Source of the DNA: Phallus indusiatus
Lineage: Eukaryota > Basidiomycota > Agaricomycetes > Phallales > Phallaceae
Length of the DNA stretch: 64,000 nt
Direction: 5' to 3'
NCBI GenBank assembly: GCA_027605045.1
Contig: JAQFWX010000009.1
Location: 1,240,001 to 1,304,000 of the forward strand
Part shown: positions 25,876 through 38,153 of the stretch, in pieces
Position numbering within the stretch: position 1 is the first letter of the stretch
Layout: each line of letters begins with the position of its first letter
Notes under the pieces: generated by a model
The model's database searches: none
Seen by the model: only the letters and a program-made list of their open reading frames with translations
Told to the model about the DNA's origin: nothing
Made by a program: the position numbers and the translations under genes

Positions 25876-27182
25876 GGTATGTGGAGTGCGATAACGAACT
25901 GTTAACAGAAGACCGGAAGAAGCTTCGTTGTATTCAGTGAAAGCTCCACTCTTCAGGAAAGTGGTTTACGTTTCTTGGATTTTTCAAACCGAAAGAAAGC
26001 CTTGGCAGTAGACAAGTTATAATAAGGAGAGGTGGTGTTTTGAATTATTGGTTGAATTATATTGAAAGTTGGAGGCTTCCAGAATTCCGGGCTGAAGGAA
26101 CTCCGCTTCCGTATGGAGCGCACGTTATCGCAAATGAAATCGAAGCGTTAAGCTTTAGAATCTTTACAAGCATAAACGACGTCCAAATGATGTGTATAGT
26201 TAATCGTTAGCACTCGAGGAATTAAAATATCCAAATAGTTTGATGAGTATAGCTCATAAAGAAGTAAGAGAGAATCGTGTCCCAGCAACAAAGATATTAC
26301 TAGCACATCCTCGACGTCATCAAGAGACGCAATAGTTGCAGCGCAAACTTTCGAAGAGATAATCACTGGAAGAAAATTCTGACCTGTCAAATGGGCCCTT
26401 AATATTTTAATAACGATGCATCATCATATTCTACGTCCTTCTTGATAATTGAGACGTTGCAGCTGGTAGATGCTGTTCAAAACAGCTGACGGCTGTGGCG
26501 TTTTGTTTTGAATTGGGTACATCGATGGATTCTGTCGGAAGAGATTTATAATTCAATTGTCTGAATGGTGACCATATGTCGCGGTCAGAAAATGGCAGAT
26601 AGAATTTGGAGAAGCTCAGTTGTTGAGCTTTGAACGTACATATACATCTGTGTCAATTCTGTAATTGGCTCGTTCCTGGACCTGAAGCCTGAACGGCCTT
26701 AACATTCATCAAAATAAGAACGATAGACTCTTCCTGAGACACATGACCAAGGTTTTTTGGCTTCTTTGGGACACCACTTTGGGCATGAAGGTGTTGCACT
26801 TGTTGAATGCGCCAGACAGTGTTCAAAATTTAGAACTTCAGCTTTAGCGCTCAGCCCATATCGATACAGTCAGGGCGAGGATACATATGTTCAAGTGGTA
26901 TGAATGAACGAAATCGTCCGCTGTTGAACGTTGAATGCTGATATAGTCTTTGAGCATCATGACAGCACATTACTGGTAATGACTGTGTTCACGGTACTAT
27001 TTCCGGTGAAAATCATTATCTCCAGTCCTCTCAGTCATAATGACGCGATTGAGTTGCAATGCCGAACATTTAATCTTGAGATTTCGAAGTACTAACACCT
27101 TGTTATTCCCGTCATTAATGATAAGACAATTTCAATTCAAAATATAGCGGCATAAATACACAACATAGAACATTCCAAAAGA
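25876..27182. other. Intergenic, about 1.3 kb
   Basis: Upstream region of the peroxidase (-) and 3' flank of the F-box gene (-). No exon or clear repeat is seen. Confidence 0.4.
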
Positions 27183-29496
27183 TTAGAAGGGTAAACGGAC
27201 TTTTGCATATCTTCTTCCTGCCGTCTTTGAGCTTAATGTCTCTGCTTGACTTCTAGTCAAAAGAGCAATAGGGACCGCTCCAGTTAGCGCATGGTCATCG
27301 TATAAATCTTGCATAAAAGGTTCCTTGTGCCATTTCGTGTTGGCTTTGCGGTATTCATATTGTTTGGCGACGAAGTGATGAATCTAAAACTGATCAAATA
27401 TCAAGAACCTACTCATTTGAAGAGAACGTACTAGATCATCCCAACAAAAAGGCGGTACTGAATTTTCGGTACAGCGAAGGCACTGAAACTTGGCTTCCTC
27501 TGAACTCTTTGAAATACCAGGGTTTTCAAAAAGAGACTTTGCAATCGTGGTTGCGTCATTATCGAACCTCAATCGTTGGTTGACAACCACTTTGGTTGAT
27601 GCGTGGCTAGTATGGCTTAGGAGCATAGGATATCGGAGTAAAGCGCCTGAGCAGCATTTGCATCTAAAAAATGTCGTCGGCGCATTCAATATTAGCATGA
27701 GATACTCTGTTGCTACCACTCCATTTCGACATTTTTTGGAACTAGTAGAGTTTTCAGCGTGAATTTCTGGAGAAATTAATTCAAAAAGCCTTTCTTGGAT
27801 CTGAACGGTATATGAACGAATCTCCTGTAGGATACGAGGTATCGCATTATTCCAACGGCTTTGAGTGATTGGCATGCTGAAGTCATTTTGTTGCAGCAAT
27901 TCTTGAATAGTGGGCAATTGAAAGATATCGACTCGATTCATCCACGATGGCATTTCTAATGAAGGAATAAAGCTCATAACTTCATCTTCGCGCATTGACC
28001 GTCGGATATCCGCTTCGTCAGCTTCGCGCCGCTCTTTCTCTCTTTCTATGCACGCTTCTAGTTTCTTGATTATGAAATCTGAAGCTAATAATAATAGTTC
28101 GGTCGTTTCAGTGTCTGCGCAAGGTGCTATGAGAAAGAAATTTACTTTCGGGCGAAAATATGTGGGGGTTTTCCATGATATCTTCCCACTCAGCATCCCA
28201 GTCCCCTGGAAAGTCTTCGGCGGTATATCCCATTTCGACGAGTTTATTTTGTAACCTGAGGTGCAACGAACAGACAATGAGGGGAAAAAATTGACAAAAT
28301 AAATCAGCGAACCTAAGCTGATGACGCAAAACAGCCGAATTGGCCTCCATCATCTTCATTTGTCGATAGGTGACGAGCCATTGGTCCACTTCGCCTACAT
28401 GCTAGCAAGAAAAAAAAACTAAGCGAGACACAGGCTTAACAACATGTGTTTATACCTTTGAGACGGCTTCCATTGAAATCTTATTGACTTCTACGAATTC
28501 CATGTAGGCTTTTCTTCTTAAAAAGTAATCCTCTTCTTTCCTCATTTCGGGATATTGGGCATAAAACTTGGCACTGATAGCTTTAGCCCGCTCAATATAA
28601 AATTCTTCTTGAGAAATTGGGCGACGATGAAGCAAAGGAGCTGACATAAACCAACTGTATAGGATAACCTTTGAGCAGTACTCACATACAAGACAGGGAA
28701 CACATTGAAGAAAAACGCCTTGAAGACCTGTGACTTTACTCATTAATTCATAACCTTTAATAACGCTGAAGAGGAGATTATGATTGTGCGAATAAATAAC
28801 CAACGTTAATGTACAAACTCACGTAGTCGTACAACATATATAACAAAGTCGAGCACGCAATGCAAAATATGGCCTCGTATTTCGCGGTTCCAAGCAAGCC
28901 TATGTTTAGAGAAAAGGCCAGTGCTTCAGTCAATTCGTGTAATGTCAATGAATACAGACGACCCACGTGGCAACAATCGGTTTCGAACAAAAGCCTAGCA
29001 TAAGCTGGCTCGCTAAGGTCAGAGGGGCATTCTGGAAGACCAGGATAATACGTCCGAGCCATTCTCCAGATTGGCCGGGATTCTCGCGACATCAAGTAGC
29101 CGTTCAGTACCCTTGTCGACCTTGCAAGATTGAGTAGGTCATAGGGTTCGAGGTGAATGCTAATCTAATTGCAATGCAGAAAATGAGAATAAGCGACATT
29201 ATACGAAGCAATGCCTTCTCGTAATTACCTCGCAAAAGATGTCCAAAGGCATCTCAAGCAATTTAGCCAATACGCCAATGTTCTTATCTGCTTTCTTGTT
29301 GATGTTGGCTCGGTTTTTCAAGATATTCAATCTTTCCTTTAACCTGTCGGTCGCCAATCTATACTCTGGTTTGAAATGCTGAACATCTGCAAAATTCACA
29401 GCAGAGCAAGCAAGGAGCTTAACGTGAGAGAAAATAGAAGAAATGAACGAACATACCTTCGGGAACATTATCAGACGTATCGGGGGGTCTATCCAT
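27183..29496 (-). CDS. F-box domain protein
   Basis: F-box proteins supply substrates to SCF ubiquitin ligases. The start at 29496 gives MDRPPDTSDNVPEG. Next come a basic helix (RLATDRLKERLNILKNRANI) and the F-box itself across an intron: LLEMPLDIFCE + IHLEPYDLLNLARSTRVLNGYLMSRESRPIWRMA. The segment GLPECPSDLSEPAYARLLFETDCC is typical of agaricomycete F-box proteins, in which a Cys-rich zinc segment follows. Further exons include PISQEEFYIERAKA, NKLVEMGYTAEDFPGDW, a long coiled region (KKLEACIEREKERREADEAD) and FRCKCCSGALLRYP. The last exon, reached by a short intron after SLQMS, gives HHFVAKQYEYRKANTKWHKEP and ends KVRLPF at 27183. Its target is unknown. The zinc segment near 28650-28860 is the weakest part of the model. 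Confidence 0.78.
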
Positions 29497-29747
29497 TACG
29501 ACGCAGTCTCTACGTGTACCGCAATTGTCTATGGAACTGGTGCAGTATGGAGAGGCACGTCTTGGTGCGAACTTCGGAAAGCGCCTTGATGATCACATGC
29601 TATAATACAATGACGTCATTATGTAATTACATAATCTCCAAATCCGATTCTAATCTTACTCAAATCTTACTAAAACGGACAGCAAAGTAACAACAAAGCA
29701 AAATAACAAAAGAAGAGAAAGAAATAGGCTAGTCGAAATCCAGATTA

Positions 29748-32700
29748 TTATTCGCCTTCATTATCCCACAGATCTCTCCTTAGTCCCAACTCCTTTAAAC
29801 TGCCAATGGCAAAAAGTAATGGATGCGCGTCATCGAAGAACTGTAGCATTTTTCCCATTTCTTCAAATGCAAAATCCTCCATATCTTCGACGAGTATTAG
29901 ATCGTCCTTTTCTTCCAAGAGTTCCCGCTGTGATCTTTCAGAACGTTTTTTGCGCTTCTGAGCCAGCATTTGAAGTTGATTTTGTGTTGCCTTGATAAGA
30001 GCATCGTATATGGCTGACGGAAGCGATTCTTTTCCGACTACTCGGGTAGAATCAGTAAAGCATTTGTAAAGCGATGCTAGAAATGACGGGTCATCTTCGC
30101 TTCCGATTATCGTAACCAGTGGTGTGAAAATAGAGTCGAGAATCGCGGGAGTCAGGGTGCCGCTTTTTTTGCCACAGACGAGTAACATCGGGATTAACCT
30201 GCATTATGACATAGTCAGGACGATCTGATTAGGAGTAACAATCCTGATCAACGTACAGGGCTGCTGCTTCCCGTACTCCATCATGGAATATAAAGCTCAA
30301 TCCAGGTATTACCAATGGCAAGACCTGTGGTAGCCAGGGCGCGAACTTGACTCCCATTGTCGAACAATGTACGACCAACATTTCAAAAGATCGACATTTT
30401 TCTTCTATGCTTGCCGTTTTGATGCCGACCTGCTGACCTTCCACGTCTACCGTCTCATAGCCGTCCTTTTCTTGTATGGCGCCATCATCATCGGAATCTG
30501 AACGAATGAAGAAGTCAGAGGACAGTTGCAATCCCGAAACAATGGGATTGAACCAGGAGAAACGTACCGAGGATTGATACATCGGCTTTTAAAGCAGCGC
30601 TTTTAAGCAGTGGGGGCATTACGATTGGGAGATAAGGTTCGAACTCGGGACCCATTGCTTGGCATACCTTCGCCCAGGTAGCACTGAGGTATTGAGGAAG
30701 CAGGGTATCATCAGGATCTAGAGGCTCATCTGCAAAAAAAATGTTTCAAAGACCAAAAGAAGGGACCGTTGACATATCTTGCTCACTTTGTAATTGCATA
30801 AGAAGGTTGATCAAGTCTTGCGAATCAGGTCTGAAAGTTGCCCTTCCTACCGCAATTGCTAAAGAAAAACATTTTAGATTTGACATAAAACAAACATAAC
30901 AGCATAACCTACCTATAAGCCCCGCGCATTCCATAGCTTTGCATCTCAACTTGTGATGCTCAGGGCCATGCGCATTCCGCAACACATTGAGCATAAGAGG
31001 CATAATCGAAGAATAGTACTAGATAAGGTGCATTCAGTTTTCAGCACAATGAAACTTTTGAAAGAAGAAAACGGCACCACTAACCGAGCGAAAAGTATCT
31101 TCACTAACATCTGCTACCATCGCGAGCGTCGTCACAGCCTGCTCCTGCACCCACGCGCGACTTGAGGGCTGTAGCATCGCTAGCAAACGGCGTATAATTG
31201 GATCGAGATAAGGTAGCATATGTTGTCGTTCTACACCTTCGCATACGTTGATGAATGCGGCGGCTGCGTGGGCATGAACACTAATCACCGAACATGATTA
31301 GGCACTGAAAGAGGGATGATAGAAAACAGTTATCTCACCGAGGTTCTGGGTCCTCCAACGCGGGTATAAGAACCGAAAAGATTTCATTGTGAAATCGCTC
31401 TTGAAGAAGCTCCTGTGTGTGTCATCAAAACCACATACACGGATAGCTTAACAGTGCTCAGCACCTCTAGGTCCGTGCATAGTTGGCCACTAAAACACAG
31501 TTCTCGTTAACAGATTTCGATGAAATAAAGGAAACATCCTTACAGGCACTGACATGCCGCCCATCGTACTCGCGGATGTGGATCATGAAACATGGGAAGA
31601 ATTAGACTGGTTTACATATAGTCTCAGGATTGTAGTAACTGAAAAAGCTGAAGAGGAAAACCAACCCTACGACGTTTGACAATTCATTCGCCATAACCTG
31701 AACACAAGGTCTGGATTTATCTGAAACAAACAAGTTGCAACCGACTAACCTTGTGTGTCCCTTCTCCGACAACAGCAATAGCAATAAGCCCTGCGTGACG
31801 GATTCTCCATTCATGTGACTTGAGCATACCGGGAATGTATCTGCAAGGAGAAAAGAGAAAGTTAGTATTCGCCTGTTCAGGGAAGAAGAAAGCAGACACG
31901 GACTGAAACGCATGCGGTAGCAAGGCTCTTCCGCCCAGAGCACAAGCGAGTCTGTCCAGAGACTCCTCAAACACTTGCGGATAGAACTCATCAGTTGGAT
32001 CATTAGCTGGCTAAAGAAACGATCGGTGGCGTATGTTCAGAAAAGGTTCCGAGACCCGATAACGAAGACTCACATCGGCAGTTGACCATGTCCTAAGATC
32101 GCGGTCTTGTTGATCTAGCTTCCTAAGCCCACGGCCATGTCCACCTCCACCTTCTTCGTCCTCCCCAATCTCACCCATCCCTTCTAAACACGCCCGCACG
32201 CCAAGCGCTATCCATCCCTCGACTCGTTTCACCATCCCAGGACGAGCTTCCGTCAGGCCAACCAACAATTCCAAAGCGGATTTCCTTGTCTCTTGTTCAT
32301 ATTCCAATTCCAAGTCGTCCCCTGATGGAGAACCTTTCGAAATAGGCGGAAAAACAAACGCAGAGCGACCGGTTCCTTGAGTTGGAGTGGAGGGTCCACC
32401 GTTGGATACACCGTTGTTTGATGAAGCTTCTGATGCAGGAAATGGTCGTCCGACAGTAGGTGTTGGGCCAGGATCATTGCACTGGGGTAACATGAGCGAA
32501 GGAAGATAGTTGAGTAGTGCAGGAAGGTGGGGTGCGAATAGATGAGCTGTAGATGGAGACGAGGCAAGAGTTGTTACTGTTTGAATGAAGGCTGAGGCGC
32601 GGGATGTTGGTAAAGAGGGTAGAGTATCAAGCATGTAAAAAACTAGAGCTTGAGCTTGCGCTTGGGTTTGTGCGGAAGCAGACGACAGATAAGCAACTGA

Positions 32701-33591
32701 GGCACGGAGGGCGGCGTGCCTCACCTACAGAGACGAGAGAACATGTCAATCAGTAAGATCTTTAAAAGGAAGAATCGCATCTGTTTAACCTCGACTGGCG
32801 TATATATCCTCGATCGAGGTTAACCCCCTTCTGGTTCAAAAATCCCAATGAACTCACCTCTAAACTTTCAGCGTCTTGTAAGCCCTTTTGAAGAATTCTG
32901 ACGATAGCATCAACTTGTTGGTCACCCATTAAGGCGGGCGCGTTGCTGAAAATGCGGTATGAACTTTCGCGCTGACGTGGATCGGTATCATGAGCAGCTG
33001 AGAAGGTTTGCGCCTGGAGAGCAAGCCACGGTCGTCCGCGTTCAAAAGATGCAGTGGCGAGATCCGTTATTGTATCCGCCAATTTTGGTCTGACCGAGTT
33101 TGATGGTTCATGGGACAGGGCGGATAATAAAACTCTTTCTAACGTTGTACGAGTCGGTTCTGAAAGATGATCATAGAGTGTAACTCGGGTAGACCGAAAT
33201 GTGGACGGTGAGTTAGGTAAGGCTCTGAATAGGATGCGTCGCAAGAGGACCAGCGAGAATGAGCGCATCTGATGACTCGTGTTTAGTGGAGTGTGCATGG
33301 GACACCAGATGGCGAAGAGATTTCATTACCACTTCATCGGGTTCCGTCCTAGCGAGTTGCACGAGCGCAAGCAGGTACATCTCTGGTGTTTCTGCGAGTT
33401 TTTCATTGACGGCATGTTCTGCGCTACATGATAAAAAAATTAAAAGTGCGATTTTTTGATGAGCGTTTCCAAGAAGTTTTTAGCTTGTAAAAATCTTCGC
33501 ACCTGGAACGCAGCTCGTTATCGTTGCAAATAAGATTAGACAAAATCTGCTTTATAATGGCCATGGTCTCTGGATCAACGATGGGATCCAT
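29748..33591 (-). CDS. Karyopherin, importin-5 / Kap121 (PSE1) family
   Basis: Importin-beta-type nuclear import receptor built of HEAT repeats, carrying cargo such as ribosomal proteins and histones through the pore. The start at 33591 gives MDPIVDPETMAIIKQILSNL and then NDNELRSR. Following exons read AEHAVNEKLAETPEMYLLALVQLA, RSFSLVLLRRILFRA, VLLSALSHEPSNSVRPKLADT, QTFSAAHDTDPRQRESSYRIF and HAALRASVAYLSSAS. Then come ALELLVGLTEARPGMVKRVEGW, IPGMLKSHEWRIRHAGLIAIA, WVQEQAVTTLAMVADVSEDTF and KLRCKAMECAGLIG. The C-terminal part has VHCSTMGVKFAPWLPQVLPLV, LVTIIGSEDDPSFLASLYKCF and the acidic LVEDMEDFAFEEMGKML. The size (about 1,080-1,100 residues over more than ten exons) matches Kap121/IPO5 better than other importins. 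A Ser/Pro/Gly-rich loop (about 32340-32480) is inserted between helices. No defect seen. Confidence 0.88.
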
Positions 33592-35814
33592 TTTGCGAGA
33601 CTTGTACTAGAGAACACCTAAGCTTTTCAGGAGGACAGAACTTTGACAGGTCGTGGGCTAGATACAATGCTTAGTCATATGAATTTCAATTGCGCTGAGA
33701 CCCTCATTGGTAAGTCTGTTTTCTTGGAACGACTCGGACGCACGCGCACAGCACAGCCCACTCTATCAACTTCTTATAGCCATTATTCCTTCTTTTTTCC
33801 TTATCCTTATCAAAGCCCTGTTAGAGAATAAACCGTGTTTATCGCTAAATGCGAAGATCGACATGCGCGAAGCACAAACAGTGTGCCAGTAACATGATAT
33901 ATAGTGACAGTGCACAGTATTGTGCTGCTGGTAAATTTGAAAAGACGATCGCTGATGAATATGGACGGACTGATGGCGGTTTGTGACGGAAACTTAGCGG
34001 CGCATGCAAGAGTGCAGTGCAATGGGCTGTTAAAGTTTCTCTCGCTGAGCTACCAATCAGAACCGAGGGCTGTCCGAACAGTATTTCACCTCTCTCTCTC
34101 TCTCCTTTTTTTTGTGCAACACGTTCGATGTAGTCAGAAAATAGCTGTGAGCCATCGATCTCCTTGCGTTCTCGGGGTTTCTACTATCCCCTTTAAATAC
34201 TATTTATGGCTAGAAACTACTCAGTCTTATATTTTTTGCTTCATTGACCTGAGTGTCACAGCCGTATTGTTGACATGAACAATTTCACCACATTTGCTCC
34301 CTCAATGGAATTGGGCAGAAGAATGCATCATCTGGTGGGGGGCTTTGAATTGTTTACTGTAAAGGCAACACGAACGTTACAAAGAGGGAGAAGCCTGAAA
34401 GCCTTGTTACATCGATATTATGAACAGAACGGCATCAAGAGCTTTCTTCGCAAAAATTATGAAAGATATGATTTTTTTTTATTCTCTCCAATTGTTTTCC
34501 TTGTAAAATAAATTCAAGTACCGAACACAAAAATGTTTGAACGGGTGAACGGCCAATGGTCCAAGTATAAGTTTGCTGATCTTCTCTACCCGCCTAACAT
34601 CGGAGAGTGCTAGTGAGGGGAAAAACAAAACTTGTATTATGTAGATCTGGACCTGAGAAATCCGTTTAACGGCTGAAAATTTGAACGCATGCGTCGTTTG
34701 AGCGATAGAAAACTTAACTAGATTTTAAGTTTGGAGCAATATCAGGGTCAGACGTCCCTTTGAATGGGACATTCCGAAATTAGTTCTAATTATATTTACA
34801 ATTTCTACATGCTCGATCATCTATTCCAGAGGGTCACGGTCAACACCATGTGTTGTTTAGTTTTTCGGTTTATGCGAATGAACTTGAATAGGCTACTAAC
34901 GTTAACATCAGAAGCCTCAAGAACACACACTAAAAAAAAGGAACTTTGTTAAACAGAAATGATGGGTCGAGTGTCTATACAACCGCAGATCGGTACCATT
35001 TAATTAACATACATAAACCCAGATAAACCAGGATAAACCCATGGACTTCGGTTGGATGACCCTGGATCGCAACAGTGACTTGGCTTCCTTTTGCATACGT
35101 AGTACCTACCCACATCACGTACGTAGATAATATTCGCCCGCACACGTGCACAATATCTCTATACATAAACTTCTTTAACAGACATTTTACGGAACCTTGA
35201 AACTTGCCTGAGATAATTTTGCCCGCGCCGCGATTCCTCAACATTTTTAGACAGCAAATTCTGACTAAAAAAAGTCAAGCTGGCATAGATTGACCGCAAA
35301 TCTTGGCTTGAAAGACAAGATGTTCGTTCCATTTCAAACAGTGGCATGTGAATTTGAACGCGATAATACACTTTGTCTAAGAATAGGCTTGACATCGGAA
35401 CAAACTGAGCTCGTATCTTTTCAAAAAAAAGAAGGAGAAAAAAAAAGTTAGACTCAACTCCGGGCAAGCGACACGGAATTTTTGCGGATTCTAAGTCCTC
35501 AGGGCGACTTCGGCAGTACAGGCGGGCTCAGGTATGGGGAATGACATGACCTCGGAAGCAAATTTTCAGATCTGCGACAGATTGTGTCACCTGCTTTTCC
35601 AATTCATGGCCTCCTTTATAAAAGACCATTAACTCAAGTTCTTTTCCCCTGGGGCTGCACATCATTTTACATCTTTCGCTCGCGCATTGCTAACCCGCTA
35701 ATCTGAGCGAGCCCTCTCCCCTTATTGATCGACTTATACCACGGTTAGTCCTAATAGCATTTGTTGTCACAGCGAATGCTTAAACGTGTATAGGGCGAGT
35801 CAGCATCTACAAAC
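33592..35814. other. Divergent intergenic region, about 2.2 kb
   Basis: Upstream of both the importin gene (-) and the MFS gene (+). Only short unrelated open frames are present. There is a CT-rich stretch near 34090-34115. Confidence 0.4.
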
Positions 35815-37702
35815 ATGACGTTAGAAAAAAGCGTCGTAGATTCACTTGAAGAAAAATCAGACGTTTGGGTCGATAGTAGCGACTCCCCTGCAGAATCGAA
35901 ACTGAGGCAGAAAATCGACTTGCGTATCATTCCTGCCGCATGCATCATTTACCTTCTTTGTTACTTGGACAGAGCGAATATCGTGAGTTTGAGAAGTTTT
36001 TTTTACAGCTATTAATGTTCAAAGTATTCACCGCTTTCAGGGCAACGCAAGACTGCTCAACCATGACACTGGAGATTCCCTTGAGGACTCTTTACACCTA
36101 GTGTAACGACTTCTTCGCTAATTTACATCTGAACCTTTTTGATAACATTTTTACCAGGGGAAATCAATACACGATCGCCCTAATGGTCTTTCTGATAGCC
36201 TACACAATCTTCGAAACTCCTTCCAACATCATGCTCAAAAAGTTTCGCCCCTCTCGTTGGATAGCGTTTCTCATGTTTACATGGGGCGCCTTATCAATGG
36301 CATTGGCGGGCACTACCAATTATGCCAGTATCACGGCTGTTCGCTTCCTTTTGGGTGCAGCTGAAGCGTGAGTTTTTAGCCTTGCTTCTAGTGGTTTCGA
36401 GATCTGTGCTGATCAAAATGGCAATCAGCGGTCTATTCGTGAGCCTTTGATACTTGCCATACCTTTTTAATTTGCTTCTTACAGGCGTCTCACTAGCCTG
36501 GTTTTGTTTATTTTCTTACCTTTTGGTATAGGCCAGAGGAGCGTTCTCTGCGAGTTGCCTTAATTCTCGCTTCAAGGTTGTTTATTGTCTCTCCCGCGTC
36601 AGTTAATTTGATAGGCTGAGGGGATTTCTTTTTTTTTCCCTTAAAGTACACTCGCCGGTGCATTTGGCGGGGCGATTGCCTTTGGAGTGGGTAAACTCAA
36701 CCGGGTCAATGGTCTTGAAGGCTGGAGATATCTCTTTCTGATTGAGGGAGCTCCAAGTTGTGCTGTCGCCATTTTGGTGTTTTTCTTTTTTCCAGATTGG
36801 CCTGAAACCGCTTACTGGTTATCCGAATCTGAAAGGGAATTGGCGGTATCCAGGCTCAAAGGAGTCGCTTCCTATGGGTATGTCACACAAGCCAAGATTC
36901 TGATTTGGAATAGTCATGAATGTGATCTTTACAGACACTCTAAAGTAACAAAGGCGGAAATATTAAATACCCTACGTGACTGGAGGCTTTATGCTCACTA
37001 CATCGTCTACATGTGTATATCAGTTCCGTTCAGTTCTCTCTCATTATTCTCCCCTACTATCGTTTCCGGTCTGGGCTTCGAAGGCTTGCGAGCTCAACTG
37101 TTTACTGTCCGTAAGTTGAACGCACAAAATTCAGTCAGTTATTTACTTACTGACTATCATGCTTTCCAAGCCCCTTACGCCTGCGCATATGTCTTCACGG
37201 TTATCGTCTCATTTTTGTCCGACCACTTTAATGCCCGTTCGACGTTTGCTATGGCTTCAATGCTCATAGCTGCAATTTCTTTCCTCATCCAGGGTATTTT
37301 GTCTGATGAGGCCTTCGTTGCGCGCTACGTCCTTCTTTGCATCGCCTCTTGCGGATCTTTTGCTTGTGTCCCTCCAGTCCTCGGCTGGCTCTCTTCCAAT
37401 CTTCATTCCACCGGCGCCGCAGGTTTAGCTATAGCAATGAGCGTTTCGTTTGGTGGACCCGGTCAAATTATCGGCGTGTGGATCTATAAAGGTTTGTTGT
37501 GATCTATTCCTACATATATAATGAAAAAAAAATATTCCTCTGATAACACACACTAGCTGATGAAGCACCGGGATATCCAACTGGCCATTTTACAAATTTT
37601 GCTGTGCTCACATTTGGGACCGTTGTCGCTGCTATTTTGAGAATCATGTACATCAGGAGAAACGCTCGGCTCCCAGAGGGGGCACGGAAGTGGGTCTTGT
37701 GA
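35815..37702 (+). CDS. MFS transporter, allantoate permease-like (ACS family)
   Basis: Plasma-membrane proton-coupled importer, about 12 helices. The start at 35815 gives an acidic N-terminus, then KIDLRIIPAACIIYLLCYLDRANI, the family's first-helix signature (IPxxxxxYxxxxxDRxNIGNA). It splices to GNARLLNHDTG and GNQYTIALMVFLIAYTIFETPSNIMLKKFRPSRW, the conserved loop 2/3. RFLLGAAEAG, FPGFVYFLTFWYRPEERSLR, GWRYLFLIEGAPS and FFFPDWPETAYWL follow. The second half has IVYMCISVPFSSLSLFSPTIV, FLSDHFNARS, GWLSSNLHSTGAAGLA and GGPGQIIGVWIYK. It ends RRNARLPEGARKWVL at 37702. All junctions splice in frame. By family it could move allantoate, nicotinate, biotin-like vitamins or similar anions; the substrate is not decidable here. 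Confidence 0.9.
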
Positions 37703-38153
37703 AGCATATCATTTGACGTTCTTGCGATTGATTTTACAAAATTCTCATTTTCGTCCTCCATACCTATATTCTCTGTAAGCTACAAGACTGCGGAACGAAA
37801 CGAATGTCTCTTTTTGTATGATGTGCATAGCGTAGGTTGGGTATTGCAAAGATCTGTATACTTAACCACATAACCACTGAACCAGTTCTAACAATATAAA
37901 GCACTTCTCACGTTTGTATTTCAATCATAATGAACATCGGCGTACTCAACTAGTAAGTAGTAAGCATGATCATTAAATTGTGGCCAGGGCGTTATTTGAA
38001 ACTCCGCTGTTAACGAAAAGTTTTCATCCACAAACGACCCCGAACGACGACTCCAAGCGACATACACGGCCTTCTGTTACGAAAACGAAAATTCGACGAC
38101 ATAATTCACCTCAATAATTTTAATCCACGAATATTTACTGAAATCGCAAGACT
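37703..38153. other. Intergenic, about 450 bases
   Basis: 3' flank of the MFS gene and promoter of the next gene. No other feature is seen. Confidence 0.4.

Noticed and set aside
23971..27182. Biosynthetic or lignin-degradation gene cluster
   Set aside because: The DyP peroxidase is the only clear oxidative enzyme here. Its neighbours are housekeeping genes and no co-regulated set is visible.
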